The notes under the pieces were generated by a model, which saw only the letters and a list, made by a program, of their open reading frames with translations, did no database searches and had not been told where the DNA came from. DNA of 64,000 nucleotides, taken from positions 62,001 to 126,000 of the forward strand of contig JAGPDF010000001.1 in NCBI GenBank assembly GCA_018057705.1, read 5' to 3'. A program made the position numbers and the translations under genes. This stretch comes from Thermoanaerobaculia bacterium (GTDB lineage: Bacteria > Acidobacteriota > Thermoanaerobaculia > Multivoradales > JAGPDF01). Below, piece by piece: positions 19,055 through 27,982 of the stretch (position 1 is the stretch's first letter; every line of letters begins with the position of its first letter).

Positions 19055-21141
19055 CCCGCCGCGCGTGGCGCCTGTCGTCACCCTGGCTCGTGGTGGTCGC
19101 CCTCGCCGCGACTGCCTGCGGGGAGGACGAGGTGACGCACGGATCCGGGCAGCGCCAACCGCCGGCCGTGCTGCTGATCACCCTCGACACCACGCGGGCC
19201 GACCGTCTCGGCGCCTACGGAAGCTCGAGCGGAGCGACACCCGTCCTCGACGCCCTCGCGGCGCGCAGCGTGGTTTTCGAGCGCGCCTATGCCGTCGCGC
19301 CGATGACCCTGCCGGCGCACGCGTCGCTCTTCACCGGGCGGCTGCCGACACGGACGGGGGTGCGCTGGAACGGCGAGCAGCGGCTCCCCGATGCGGCCGC
19401 CGATCTGCCGACCCTGGCGGAGCGCCTCCGCGGCGCGGGCTATGCCACCGGGGCCTTCGTCTCGGCCTCGGTTCTCGACCGCGCCTTCGGTCTCGACCGC
19501 GGCTTCGAGCGCTACGACGACGAGGTCGGCGAGGCCGTCGCAGGACCGGGCGGCGCCTGGAAAGCCGAGCGCCCGGCACGGGAGACCCTCTCGCGAGCGC
19601 TCGCCTGGCTCGCAGAACAGACGTCCGGGCGACCGGTCTTCCTCTGGGTGCACCTCTTCGAGCCGCACGACCCGTATCTGCCGCCGGCGCCGTTCGATTC
19701 CCGCTTCGCCGACGACCCCTACAGCGGCGAGATCGCCGCCACGGACGAGGCGCTCGCGCGCCTCCTCGAACACCCCCGATTCCGCCGGGGAGCCGAGGCG
19801 ATCGTCAGCGTGATCGGCGACCACGGCGAGAGCCTGGGGGAGCACGGCGAGGCGACCCACGGCATCCTGCTCCAAGAAGCGACGCTCCATGTGCCGTGGA
19901 TCCTCGCGGCGCCCGGGATCCCACCGCGCCGGCTCGGCGGACTGGTGAGTCAGGTGGACGTCGCGCCGACGCTGCTCGCGCTCGCGGGGGCGGCGCCCCT
20001 CGCCGCGGCGGGCGCGCTCGACGGCATCGACCTCAGCTCCGGGATGCACGGCGCCGACGACGGTGGCCGCTCGCGGACGCTCTACGCCGAATCGCTCTAC
20101 GCCAGCGCTCTCTATGGCTGGGCGCCGCTGCGCTCGACCCGGCGCGGCAGCTACAAGTGGGTCGCCGGGGCGCGCGGGGAGCTCTACGACATCGTCGCGG
20201 ATCCCGGAGAAACCCGCGACCTGCGGGCCACTCAGCCGGCGGAGGCCGGTGCCCTGGAGCGCGCGCTCGCCGAGATCCGCGCCCGGGAGACGCTCGCGGG
20301 CGCGGCCGCCGCCCCCCTCCCCATGGACGCCGCCCTCGCGGCGAGCCTGCGCAGCCTCGGCTATCTCTCCGCCGCCGCACCGGGCAGCGAGAGTGCGGCC
20401 GCGGAGGATCCGCGCGACCGCATCGCCCTGCACGAGCGCCTGCGGGCGCTCGACGCGCAGTGGCAGAGCGGCGACCTGCGCGGAGCGGAACGGGCGCTCG
20501 ACGAGCTCTTCGCTGCCGATCCGCGGAATCGCCTGTTGCGTGAAGTCGTCGAAAGGCAGTTGCGCGGCGCCATCGCGCAGCTCGACGGCGGCCACGTTGC
20601 GGCCCCGGCGAGCCCCGCGAACCTGGAGACCCTGGAGAACGCAGCGACCGCTGGGGCCCTGCGTGTCCGGCTGGCGCACCTCGTGGCACTCGACGGGCGG
20701 CGCGGCGAGGCGCGCAAGCTTCTCGAGGCGGCCGCGCAGCCTTCCGCAGACCGCGAAACGCAAGCCCTCGCGCACCTCAGCCTCGCGACGCTCGCCCTCG
20801 GTGAGCGTCGATTCGCGGAGGCCGAGAGCCGGGCGCGGGCGGCCTTGGCGCTCTCGCCGCAGAGCGCCGCGGCGCAGCACACCCTCGCCCTCGCACTGGA
20901 CGGCCTCGGACGGCTCGGAGAAGCCGAGGCCGCCTATCGCAGCGCGCTGGCGCTCGATCCGGCGCTCTACCCTTGCGAGCTCAACCTCGCGATGCTGCTC
21001 GCGGCCCAGCCGGAGCGGCGCGCCGAGGCGGCCGAGCACCTGCGCCGGTTCCTCGCCGGGGCTCCGCCCGACGATCCGCGCGCGCCCGAGGCGCGCGCCG
21101 CTCTCGCCCGCCTTTCCCCTGACGGCCGGGGCGGAGGATAA
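19051..21141 (+). CDS. Second lipoprotein with alkaline-phosphatase/sulfatase-superfamily domain and TPR tail
   Basis: Homologue of the preceding gene, 696 residues. The TTG start overlaps the previous stop codon (TTGA), so the two are translationally coupled. Signal peptide SPWLVVVALAATAC ends in a lipobox cysteine. Catalytic motifs: LLITLDTTRADRLGAYG, MTLPAHASLFTGRLP (again Thr at the nucleophile position and His instead of Arg), WVHLFEPHDPYLPP and IGDHGESLGEHGEATHG. The C-terminal 230 residues form TPRs (RRFAEAESRARAALALSPQSAAAQHTLALALDGLG). Probably arose by tandem duplication. The substrate is unknown. Phospholipid, lipid A or extracellular glycan phosphate groups are possible targets. 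Confidence 0.88.
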   Translation: MTRRAWRLSSPWLVVVALAATACGEDEVTHGSGQRQPPAVLLITLDTTRADRLGAYGSSSGATPVLDALAARSVVFERAYAVAPMTLPAHASLFTGRLPTRTGVRWNGEQRLPDAAADLPTLAERLRGAGYATGAFVSASVLDRAFGLDRGFERYDDEVGEAVAGPGGAWKAERPARETLSRALAWLAEQTSGRPVFLWVHLFEPHDPYLPPAPFDSRFADDPYSGEIAATDEALARLLEHPRFRRGAEAIVSVIGDHGESLGEHGEATHGILLQEATLHVPWILAAPGIPPRRLGGLVSQVDVAPTLLALAGAAPLAAAGALDGIDLSSGMHGADDGGRSRTLYAESLYASALYGWAPLRSTRRGSYKWVAGARGELYDIVADPGETRDLRATQPAEAGALERALAEIRARETLAGAAAAPLPMDAALAASLRSLGYLSAAAPGSESAAAEDPRDRIALHERLRALDAQWQSGDLRGAERALDELFAADPRNRLLREVVERQLRGAIAQLDGGHVAAPASPANLETLENAATAGALRVRLAHLVALDGRRGEARKLLEAAAQPSADRETQALAHLSLATLALGERRFAEAESRARAALALSPQSAAAQHTLALALDGLGRLGEAEAAYRSALALDPALYPCELNLAMLLAAQPERRAEAAEHLRRFLAGAPPDDPRAPEARAALARLSPDGRGGG

Positions 21142-21142
21142 T
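21137..21142 (+). promoter_or_regulatory. Putative -10 box (GATAAT), leaderless type
   Basis: GATAAT overlaps the stop codon of the upstream lipoprotein gene and ends 6 bases before the ATG of the CoA-binding protein. Confidence 0.5.
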
Positions 21143-21148
21143 CGGCCC

Positions 21149-21520
21149 ATGAAGAGCGTCGCCATCCTGGGAGCCTCGAAGGACCGCGCCAAGTTCGGCA
21201 ACAAATCGGTGCGAGCTCACCTCGCCGCCGGCTACGAAGTACTGCCCATCCACCCGAAGGAGGCCGAGATCGAGGGGCTCGCCGCCTACCCCAACCTCGG
21301 CGCGCTGCCCCATCCGGTCGAGCGCATCAGCGTCTATCTGCCGCCGCCGGTGGCGCTCGCGCTCCTGCCCGAGATCGCCCGTGCCGGAGCACGCGAGGTC
21401 TGGTTCAACCCCGGCGCCGCGGACCCGGCGGTGCTCGCTGAGGCCCGCCGTCTGGGGGTCGCCGCCATCGACGGCTGCAGCATCGTCGACCTCGGCCTGT
21501 CGCCATCCGAGTTCCCCTGA
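21149..21520 (+). CDS. CoA-binding domain protein (YccU-like)
   Basis: Protein of 123 residues made of one Rossmann-type CoA-binding domain: MKSVAILGASKDRAKFGNKSVRAHLAAGYEVLPIHP at the N terminus, then YPNLGALPHPVERISVYLPP, REVWFNPGA and a C-terminal IDGCSIV. Size and motifs match YccU-like stand-alone CoA-binding proteins, whose role is unknown. The frame is open for a long way upstream, but the family begins at this ATG. An XdhC gene follows after 25 bases. Confidence 0.9.
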   Translation: MKSVAILGASKDRAKFGNKSVRAHLAAGYEVLPIHPKEAEIEGLAAYPNLGALPHPVERISVYLPPPVALALLPEIARAGAREVWFNPGAADPAVLAEARRLGVAAIDGCSIVDLGLSPSEFP

Positions 21521-21545
21521 CCCGCGCCGCCGACTCTGGAACGTC

Positions 21546-22532
21546 ATGCGCGAGCTGCGACTGATTCTCGACCGGGCGCGTGAGCTGCGGCAGCGCGGCG
21601 AGAGCGCCGTACTGGCGACCGTGGTCGCCGTCGAGGGTTCGGCGTACCGCAGGGAGGGGGCGCGCATGCTCATCGAGCCGGACGGCGCGCTCACCGGCGT
21701 CCTTTCGGGTGGCTGTCTCGAGCGCGATCTGGCCCTGCGCGCCGCGGAGGTGCTGGCCACCAGCGTCGCCGGTGTCGCCACCTACGACCTGCGTTCGCCG
21801 GACGAGGCCCTCTGGGGCCTGGGCCTCGGCTGCGGCGGCAGGATCACTGTGCTCCTCGAACCGCTCCCGGCCCGGCCTGATGGGCCGTCGCCACTCGACC
21901 CCCTGGAAGCCGTCGCGCGCGACCGCGCTCCGCGCGAGATCGTGACGAGGCTCGGGGAGGAGGTGCTGCTGCGCGAGACGCTCGCGCCGCCGATCCGTCT
22001 GCTGCTCGCCGGCGCCGGGCGCGACGGCGTGCCACTCGCCCGGTTCGCCGACGAGCTCGGCTGGGAGACGACCGTTCTCGACGCCCGGCCGACCGCCGCG
22101 GCCGCGACGCGCTTCACCGGTCTCGCATGCTTCGCCGGAGTCCGCCCCGACGAGCTCGCCGGCGCGGTGACGGTCGATCCCTGGACTGCGGCCGTCGTCA
22201 TGACGCACAACTACCTCGACGATCTCGCCTGGCTCGCGGCGCTATTGCCCACCCCGGCGCCGTACGTGGGGCTCCTCGGGCCCGCGGCACGGCGTGACCG
22301 GCTGATCGCCGACCTCGCCGAGCAGGGGCTCGCTCTCGACGCGCCGATGCGCGGGCGCCTGCACGGCCCCGCCGGCCTCGACCTCGGAGGAAGAGCGCCC
22401 GAACAGGTGGCACTCGCAATCGCCGCCGAAATCCAGGCCGTCATGACCGGAGCGCGCGCGGGAGCGCTCTCGCGGACGCGCGCGGGCGCTGCCGACGCAG
22501 CGCCGGAACCGACCGTCGACCGCGAGCCGTGA
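21546..22532 (+). CDS. XdhC/CoxI family protein (molybdoenzyme maturation)
   Basis: Protein of 328 residues. The N-terminal XdhC/CoxI domain has ESAVLATVVAVEGSAYRREGARMLI and GVLSGGCLERDL; the C-terminal Rossmann domain has LLLAGAGRDGVPLARFADELGWE, VVMTHNYLDDLAWLAALL and YVGLLGPAARRDRLI. XdhC proteins bind and sulfurate molybdenum cofactor before insertion into xanthine dehydrogenase-type enzymes. The stop codon overlaps the start of mocA (GTGA), consistent with one pathway. No xanthine or CO dehydrogenase genes are in the window. Confidence 0.92.
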   Translation: MRELRLILDRARELRQRGESAVLATVVAVEGSAYRREGARMLIEPDGALTGVLSGGCLERDLALRAAEVLATSVAGVATYDLRSPDEALWGLGLGCGGRITVLLEPLPARPDGPSPLDPLEAVARDRAPREIVTRLGEEVLLRETLAPPIRLLLAGAGRDGVPLARFADELGWETTVLDARPTAAAATRFTGLACFAGVRPDELAGAVTVDPWTAAVVMTHNYLDDLAWLAALLPTPAPYVGLLGPAARRDRLIADLAEQGLALDAPMRGRLHGPAGLDLGGRAPEQVALAIAAEIQAVMTGARAGALSRTRAGAADAAPEPTVDREP

Positions 22533-23125
22533 CTGTCGCAGGCGTCCTGCTCGCGGCGGGCACCTCGCAGCGGATGGGGCGCCCGAAAGCGCTCCTTCCC
22601 TATCGCGACAAGACCCTCTTGCAGCATGCCGTCGAAACGCTGGGCGCGACGTCGTGCCGTCCCCGGATCGTCGTCGTCAGCCCAGAGATGGAAAAAGGCT
22701 GCTGGCAAATGAAGGATGTCGGCATTGCGCTCGTGATGAACCCGGACCCTCTGCGAGGGTTGTCGAGCTCGATTCGCCAGGCGGTAGAAGCAATCGAAGG
22801 CGGCGCCGCGCACGAAAACGTCGAGGGCATCCTGATCACCCTCGTCGATCAACCCCTCGTCACCCCCGAGCATCTGAAGGCCATTCTCGACGCCGGCGCC
22901 GAAACCGGCCTCGCGGCCACGTCCTGGTCAACGACGTTCGGCCCTCCAGTCTTCCTTTACCGGTCCTTTTTTCCTTCGCTGAAGGATCTCAGCGGTGACT
23001 TCGGCGCGAAGAAGATCCTGCGCGGGAACATCGACAGAGTTCGAATGGTGGAGTTTCCGGGCGCGGCGCTGGATATCGACGACGCGGCCGACTACGGGCG
23101 CCTGCTGTCGGGCGAGAAGGCCTGA
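22529..23125 (+). CDS. mocA: MocA-like molybdenum cofactor cytidylyltransferase
   Basis: Nucleotidyltransferase of 198 residues that, by family, converts Mo-molybdopterin to the cytosine dinucleotide form used by xanthine dehydrogenase-type enzymes. Motifs: VAGVLLAAGTSQRMGRPKALLPY (nucleotide-binding signature), NPDPLRGLSSSIRQAV, LVDQPLVTPEHL and GDFGAKKIL. GTG start coupled to xdhC. Its 3' end overlaps the convergent acyltransferase gene by 34 bases. Confidence 0.9.
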   Translation: MTVAGVLLAAGTSQRMGRPKALLPYRDKTLLQHAVETLGATSCRPRIVVVSPEMEKGCWQMKDVGIALVMNPDPLRGLSSSIRQAVEAIEGGAAHENVEGILITLVDQPLVTPEHLKAILDAGAETGLAATSWSTTFGPPVFLYRSFFPSLKDLSGDFGAKKILRGNIDRVRMVEFPGAALDIDDAADYGRLLSGEKA

Positions 23126-24525
23126 GCCTCGACCCAGAGCTCGACCAGGGTCTCGATCCGCCGCGCGGCCTCGGCGCGACGGGCGCGCAGCTCCTCGGCG
23201 ATCCTGTGCCGCCGCCGCAGCAGCAGGAAGGCGCGGCTCTCCCGCCAGAGCGCCTCCTGGCGCTCGACGAAGCGCACCGCGATGTATCCGGAGAGCGCCG
23301 CGACGACGACCGTGGCGAAGCCGGACGCGAGCCCCCAGAACCGCCAGGCGAGGGCCGCTTCGAGTCCCCAGGTGAGCGGGTAAGCGACGATCCCGGGAAA
23401 GACCTTGTAGGTGGCGATCTGATTCTCCTCGTCGTCGAATCGGCGGGAGACGAGCTCGACCGCGACGAAGGGGACGAAGTTCAGCAGCCCCCCGAGGAGG
23501 GCGACCGGCAGCATGACGACGGTATTCACCGCGCTCCGCGCGAGCGCCGCGAGCAGCCGGTCGAGCGGATAGCTGGCGATCACCTGCGCATCGCCGAGGC
23601 CCGAGACCCGCAGCAGGCGGTCGTAGTCACGCGCCGCCTCGACGGCCGCCGCCACCTCGCGAGGATGGCTCTCACGCAGGGCGTCGAGTCCGTCGAGGAG
23701 GGACCGCCGGGCGTCGAACTCGGCCGCCAGCCGGCGCTCCCGCGGCAGCTCCTGCGCTTCGGCCTCCAGGATCCGCGCCCCGCGTTCGACCAGGCGCGAC
23801 TCCTCCCAGGAGCGATAGTTGAGCGTGACGCGCTCGAGTGCCTCGGCGACCCGTTCGGTCAGCAGCCGCACGGCGGTCGCCTCGTCGCGCTCCGCGAGCT
23901 CCACCTCCCCGGCCGGGTCGATCGGCGGGCCGACGACCACGAGCGCGCGCGAGCGAAAGGTCCCCCGATCCTCGAACAGGAGGCCCACCGGCAGGATACG
24001 GCTGCCCAGGGGACCAAAACGGCGTTCGGCCTCGATCAGGATCCGAGCCGCGCCGGTCTTCAGCGGCTGCAGTTGCGGCTCGTCGTGGCTCACGCCCTCC
24101 GGGAAGATCGCGAGGATGCCGCCGCGGGCGAGCTCCTCGTGGCAGCGCGCGAAGGTCTCGAGGTTCTTCGCGGTGTCGACGCCCTCGTCCTGGCGGCGGT
24201 AGACCGGAATGACTCCGGCGAGATCGCAGATCTGCGCAAGGACCGGGATCTTCCACAGCGTGCTCTTGCCGAGCATGCGGGCCGGCAAGCGGAGCGGCCC
24301 CAGGAGGAACATCGGATCGACCAGCCCGTTGACGTGGTTCGCGACGACGACCAGGGGCACTTTGCGCGAGCGCGTGTCGCCGCGCCCGATGCGCTCTCCC
24401 CCCACGACCTCGATGCGTCGAAAGAAGACCGCCAGGATCAGGCGACAGAGCAGGCCGATCGCCCGATCGACCGCCGCGCGGCCTCTGGAGGGTCTCGAAG
24501 AAGTGGGGGGCCCGGCAGGGGGCAC
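23092..24525 (-). CDS. Membrane glycerol-phosphate acyltransferase (PlsC-like)
   Basis: Protein of 477 residues. The acyltransferase domain has VVVANHVNGLVDPMFL (NHxNxxxDP variant of the HX4D motif), IPVYRRQDEG and FPEGVSHDEPQLQPLKTGAARI. C-terminal hydrophobic segments (VVMLPVALLGGLLNFVPFVAVEL; WRFWGLASGFATVVVAALSGYIA) anchor it in the membrane, and the tail is basic and helical. It should transfer acyl chains to a lysophospholipid-type acceptor. I chose the GTG two bases after the stop codon of the upstream transporter gene; the frame is open much further upstream, inside that gene. Confidence 0.87.
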   Translation of the reverse strand: MPPAGPPTSSRPSRGRAAVDRAIGLLCRLILAVFFRRIEVVGGERIGRGDTRSRKVPLVVVANHVNGLVDPMFLLGPLRLPARMLGKSTLWKIPVLAQICDLAGVIPVYRRQDEGVDTAKNLETFARCHEELARGGILAIFPEGVSHDEPQLQPLKTGAARILIEAERRFGPLGSRILPVGLLFEDRGTFRSRALVVVGPPIDPAGEVELAERDEATAVRLLTERVAEALERVTLNYRSWEESRLVERGARILEAEAQELPRERRLAAEFDARRSLLDGLDALRESHPREVAAAVEAARDYDRLLRVSGLGDAQVIASYPLDRLLAALARSAVNTVVMLPVALLGGLLNFVPFVAVELVSRRFDDEENQIATYKVFPGIVAYPLTWGLEAALAWRFWGLASGFATVVVAALSGYIAVRFVERQEALWRESRAFLLLRRRHRIAEELRARRAEAARRIETLVELWVEAQAFSPDSRRP

Positions 24526-24527
24526 GG

Positions 24528-25820
24528 TCAGGCGGGCTCGCTCCAGGCCGCCGCGGCAGCCACACCACGGCGCTCGTCGACCAGGAACATGCCGAGCAGG
24601 CCGAGGACGAAGAACACCCCGGTGCAGAGGATCGCCACCCGCTGCGACTGGCTTGCCGACGAGACGAGTCCGAACACCGGCGGACCGAAGGCGTAAGCGG
24701 CCTTGCCGAAGAGTCCCCACAGACCGAAGAACTCGCCCGCCTTGCCGACCGGCGCGAACATGCCGACGAGGGCGCGCGAGGCCGACTGCAGCGACCCGAT
24801 GCCGAGGCCGGCGGTGACCGCGATCACCCAGAAGGCGAATTTGCTCGAAGTCAGGTAGGTCGCGATACAGGTGCCGATCCACAGCAGGAGCGACACCTGG
24901 ATCGTGCGGCGCGCTCCCAGGCGGTCCTGGATGGCGCCGAACGCGAAGGCGCCACCGGCCGAAGATATCTGCACCACGAGAAAGAGGAAGATGAGCTCGC
25001 TCGAAGTGAAGCCGACCGTGCGCTCCGCGTAGACGCCGACGAAGGCGATGATGCTCATCAGCCCGGACGAGTAGACGAAGAAGACCCCGAGGAACTTCGC
25101 GAGCTCGCGGAAGTGCCCGATCGAGCGCACCGTCGTCAGCAGCCGCCCGAAGCCCTGGCGGGCGTAGTAGAGCAGCGGCTCACTGCGGCGCGGCGCGCGT
25201 TCGCGCAGAAACAGGAAGGTGGGGAGCGCCGCAACCAGAAAGAAGAGCGCCGTCAGCGGCCACACCATCCGCAGCCGGGGGAGGTTCTCGAGCGTGAAGC
25301 CGCCGTCGATCATCGGTTTGATGAGCAGCAGCGAGACGAGACCGCCGAAGTAGCCCAGGCCCCAACCGAAGCCCGAGATCCGTCCCACTGTCGCGGGCGT
25401 CGAGATTTCGGGCAGGAACGCCGCGGTCAGGTTCTCCCCGAACGAGAAGGCGATGTTGGAGATCACGAACAGGACCAGCGCGAGCTGGATCGACCCCGGC
25501 GTCACGAACCAGAGAGCCGCCGTGCCGCAGACGCAGAACAGATAGGTGACGAAGAGGAAGACCTTCTTGCGCCCCGACTCGTCGGCCATCGCCCCGACGA
25601 TCGGCGACAGCAGCAGCACGATCAGGTTGGCGACGAAGATCCCGCCGCCCCACCAGGCGTCGGCGTCGGGCCCGCTCGCGACCAGGCGGGTGAAGTAGAC
25701 GCTGAAGGCGACCGTCACCACGACCGTGGTGTAGCTCGAGTTGGCGAAGTCGAACATCGCCCACGACACGATCTCGCGGCGGGTGACCGGAGGCGGAGAC
25801 GCTGTCGTTTCCGCGCTCAA
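24528..25820 (-). CDS. UMF1-family MFS transporter (Atg22-like)
   Basis: Integral membrane protein of 430 residues with about 12 hydrophobic helices. The N terminus VSWAMFDFANSSYTTVVVTVAFSVYF is the signature of the UMF1/Atg22 branch; also VGAMADESGRKKVFLF and FGWGLGYFGGLVSLL. The substrate is unknown; Atg22 exports amino acids from yeast vacuoles. TTG start six bases after the stop codon of the upstream secreted-protein gene. The acyltransferase gene follows after two bases, so these genes form an operon. Confidence 0.9.
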   Translation of the reverse strand: MSAETTASPPPVTRREIVSWAMFDFANSSYTTVVVTVAFSVYFTRLVASGPDADAWWGGGIFVANLIVLLLSPIVGAMADESGRKKVFLFVTYLFCVCGTAALWFVTPGSIQLALVLFVISNIAFSFGENLTAAFLPEISTPATVGRISGFGWGLGYFGGLVSLLLIKPMIDGGFTLENLPRLRMVWPLTALFFLVAALPTFLFLRERAPRRSEPLLYYARQGFGRLLTTVRSIGHFRELAKFLGVFFVYSSGLMSIIAFVGVYAERTVGFTSSELIFLFLVVQISSAGGAFAFGAIQDRLGARRTIQVSLLLWIGTCIATYLTSSKFAFWVIAVTAGLGIGSLQSASRALVGMFAPVGKAGEFFGLWGLFGKAAYAFGPPVFGLVSSASQSQRVAILCTGVFFVLGLLGMFLVDERRGVAAAAAWSEPA

Positions 25821-25826
25821 GCCGGC

Positions 25827-26687
25827 TCAGGGGCAGGTAGCGAAGGCGCTGCTGTCGGTGATCGCCGCGGCGGAGACTCCGAGGGCGTTGTCGTAGACCT
25901 TGGAAGTGTCCGTCCAGGTGTCGTGGACGGTGATGTGGAACTCGACGTTGGTCAGGGCGGCGAAGAAGACCCAGTAGCGGTTGTTCAGCGTACAGCCGTC
26001 GACGATCTTGATCATGACCTCGAAGTTCGAGGGGCTGAAGAACCAGAGGATGCCCGAATCCTCGGAGCCGAGCGGCACGAAGGTGCCGACGCCGCTCACC
26101 TGCTGGAAGTTCGTCCAGGTGGCGCTGATCCGGAAGCGGCCCTTGCGCAGCTCGCCGTAGCGGCCGTCGTACGAGGGCATCGAGCCGTCGCCGGCGAGGA
26201 TGCGCGTCGCCCCGGTGCACGAGAGGAAGTTGGTGAACGTCCCCTGGGCGGCCGGCTCCGCGCCGGCCGTCACCAGGTAATAGCTCTGATTGCCCTGCAG
26301 TGCGACGTCGGTGAACGCCGAGAAATGGACGCCCTGCGGTCCGTTGTCGCTCGCCTTCACGAGGTGGACGAGTGGGTTCGCCGGGTCGAAAGCTCCGCTG
26401 TAGAGATAGATCACGCCGTCGAACCCGGCTTCCTGCACGCTCGAGAAGCTGCAGGTGGCGTTGGAGTTGGTGAAGAACGCCTGGCTCGAGTAGCGCACGA
26501 CCTTGCCGGAGAGCGCGGGCGTCGGCGCGAGCGGCGTCGCCGGGCGATTGAACATCGATCCTCCGGCGGTCGTGCCGTGGAACGAGTAGGCGGCCTGCGC
26601 AGACGCTGGTGCCGGCGCGAAGAGGGCGAGGCCGGTGAGAGCGCCCAGAGCGCCAACGGTCGAGAGGATCTGGAGTGGGCGGCGCAT
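25827..26687 (-). CDS. Secreted protein with a C-terminal W-F-F domain
   Basis: Protein of 286 residues with a signal peptide (MRRPLQILSTVGALGALTGLALFAPAPASAQA). The middle region (residues about 35-180) is beta-rich with YSSQAFFTN and YSGAFDPANPLVHLVKASDNG, and resembles pre-peptidase-like beta sandwiches. The last 110 residues match a domain found twice in the large secreted protein further along the window: GRFRISATW, SGILWFFSPSNFEVMIKIVDGC, NNRYWVFFAALTNVEFHITVHDTWT and a final FATCP. I know no named family for it. The signal peptide predicts export. First gene of the transporter/acyltransferase operon. Confidence 0.85.
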   Translation of the reverse strand: MRRPLQILSTVGALGALTGLALFAPAPASAQAAYSFHGTTAGGSMFNRPATPLAPTPALSGKVVRYSSQAFFTNSNATCSFSSVQEAGFDGVIYLYSGAFDPANPLVHLVKASDNGPQGVHFSAFTDVALQGNQSYYLVTAGAEPAAQGTFTNFLSCTGATRILAGDGSMPSYDGRYGELRKGRFRISATWTNFQQVSGVGTFVPLGSEDSGILWFFSPSNFEVMIKIVDGCTLNNRYWVFFAALTNVEFHITVHDTWTDTSKVYDNALGVSAAAITDSSAFATCP

Positions 26688-26742
26688 GGCGTAACTTCGG
26701 CGCGAATCCTAACTCATGGGCCCCCGCGAGAGAAGGGAGGCT

Positions 26743-27978
26743 CTAGCGCGCACCCGTCGCCGGGTCGCCTCCCTCGGCTGGCTTGCGCCAGAAGACTGCG
26801 TCCCCGTCCACGGCCGTCATGGGCGCCTCCACGCCGCGTCGGGCCCGGAAGTCGAGCACAGCGCGGCGCGCATCGAGGACGACGCCGTAGTCGTCGACGA
26901 TCACGAAGCCTCCCGGCGACACGCTGTCGTAGAGGAGCGTCAGCGCGTCCATGGTCGAGCTGTAGAGATCCCCGTCCAGGCGCAGCACCGCGAAGCGCTG
27001 GGTCGCGAGCGCCGGCAGGGTGTCGCGGAACAGACCCTCGACGAAGACCACGCGATCATCGAGCAGTCCGTAGCGCGCGAAGTTCTCCTCCACTTCGGCG
27101 CGCGCGACCGCGAGCTCGGGACGCAGATGGAAATCGAAGGTGGTCAGGGCGTCCTCGAGAAAGCGCGGGTCCGGCGGCGGCAGGCCGCGAAAGGAGTCCG
27201 CGGCGAAGACCCGGCGGCGCGGGTCGCCGTGCGCGGCGAGCACTCCACGCATCAGAATGCAGGCGCCGCCGCGCCAGACACCCGTTTCGATGAGGTCGCC
27301 GGGAACATTTTCGGCGAGAACCGTCTCGACCATGCGACGCAGATGCCGCAGGCGCTTCCTGCCGATCATCGTGTGCGCAACCATGGGCAGGTCGCGGCCG
27401 CTCTGCCGGAGCACTTCCGAATACTCGCCGACCCGCCCCTCCGAGAAACTCGGGTCGCGATAGATGTCGTTGCTCACGGTGCGTTCGAGGAGATCGAGGT
27501 AGAGGTCGACAGGACTGCTGGCCTCCAGCGGCAACCCGGTGTCCAGCCAGAGCGGCAGGGTCGCCACATCCACCCTGGCCCAGGCGGCCTGCTCGGCCTC
27601 GACCGCCGCCGCCCGGCTCTCCTCGCCGAGCGTGCGCAGCATCTGCGCGCAGTCCATCGCGATCTCCGCGTTGTCGGGTAGCAGCTCCTGGAGGCGCGAC
27701 AGCAGCGCGGCCGCGGCGTCGGGGCGGCCCTCGGCGCTCGCGATCCGCGCCAGCAGTTGCAGCGCCCACGGCGAGTTCGGCCGCCCCGCGCGGACCTCGT
27801 CGAGGATCGCTCGCGCCCCTGCCGGATCCGAGGCGGCGAGGAGCCCATGCGCCGCGAGGCGCCGCGACTCGAGCCAGGCGGGATGGTCGATCCCAATCCC
27901 CCGCAGCAGCGACTGCGCCCCATTCACGTCGCCGGCTGCGAGCCGGTCGCGGAGCGCGGCGAGGACATCGGTGTTCAT
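26743..27978 (-). CDS. TylF/MycF-type O-methyltransferase with N-terminal TPR region
   Basis: Protein of 411 residues. The first 150 residues are TPR-like helices (GDVNGAQSLLRGIGIDHPAWLESRRLAAHGLLAASDPAGARAIL). The catalytic half matches the TylF family: RLRHLRRMVETVLAENVPGDLIETGVWRGGACILMRGVL (SAM site), VFAADSFRGLPPPDP, FVEGLFRDTLP, RLDGDLYSSTMDALTLLYDSVSPGGFVIVDDYG with the metal-binding DD. Members methylate sugar hydroxyls in macrolides and other glycans. It starts four bases after polA and overlaps no other gene. Confidence 0.88.
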   Translation of the reverse strand: MNTDVLAALRDRLAAGDVNGAQSLLRGIGIDHPAWLESRRLAAHGLLAASDPAGARAILDEVRAGRPNSPWALQLLARIASAEGRPDAAAALLSRLQELLPDNAEIAMDCAQMLRTLGEESRAAAVEAEQAAWARVDVATLPLWLDTGLPLEASSPVDLYLDLLERTVSNDIYRDPSFSEGRVGEYSEVLRQSGRDLPMVAHTMIGRKRLRHLRRMVETVLAENVPGDLIETGVWRGGACILMRGVLAAHGDPRRRVFAADSFRGLPPPDPRFLEDALTTFDFHLRPELAVARAEVEENFARYGLLDDRVVFVEGLFRDTLPALATQRFAVLRLDGDLYSSTMDALTLLYDSVSPGGFVIVDDYGVVLDARRAVLDFRARRGVEAPMTAVDGDAVFWRKPAEGGDPATGAR

Positions 27979-27982
27979 ACCC

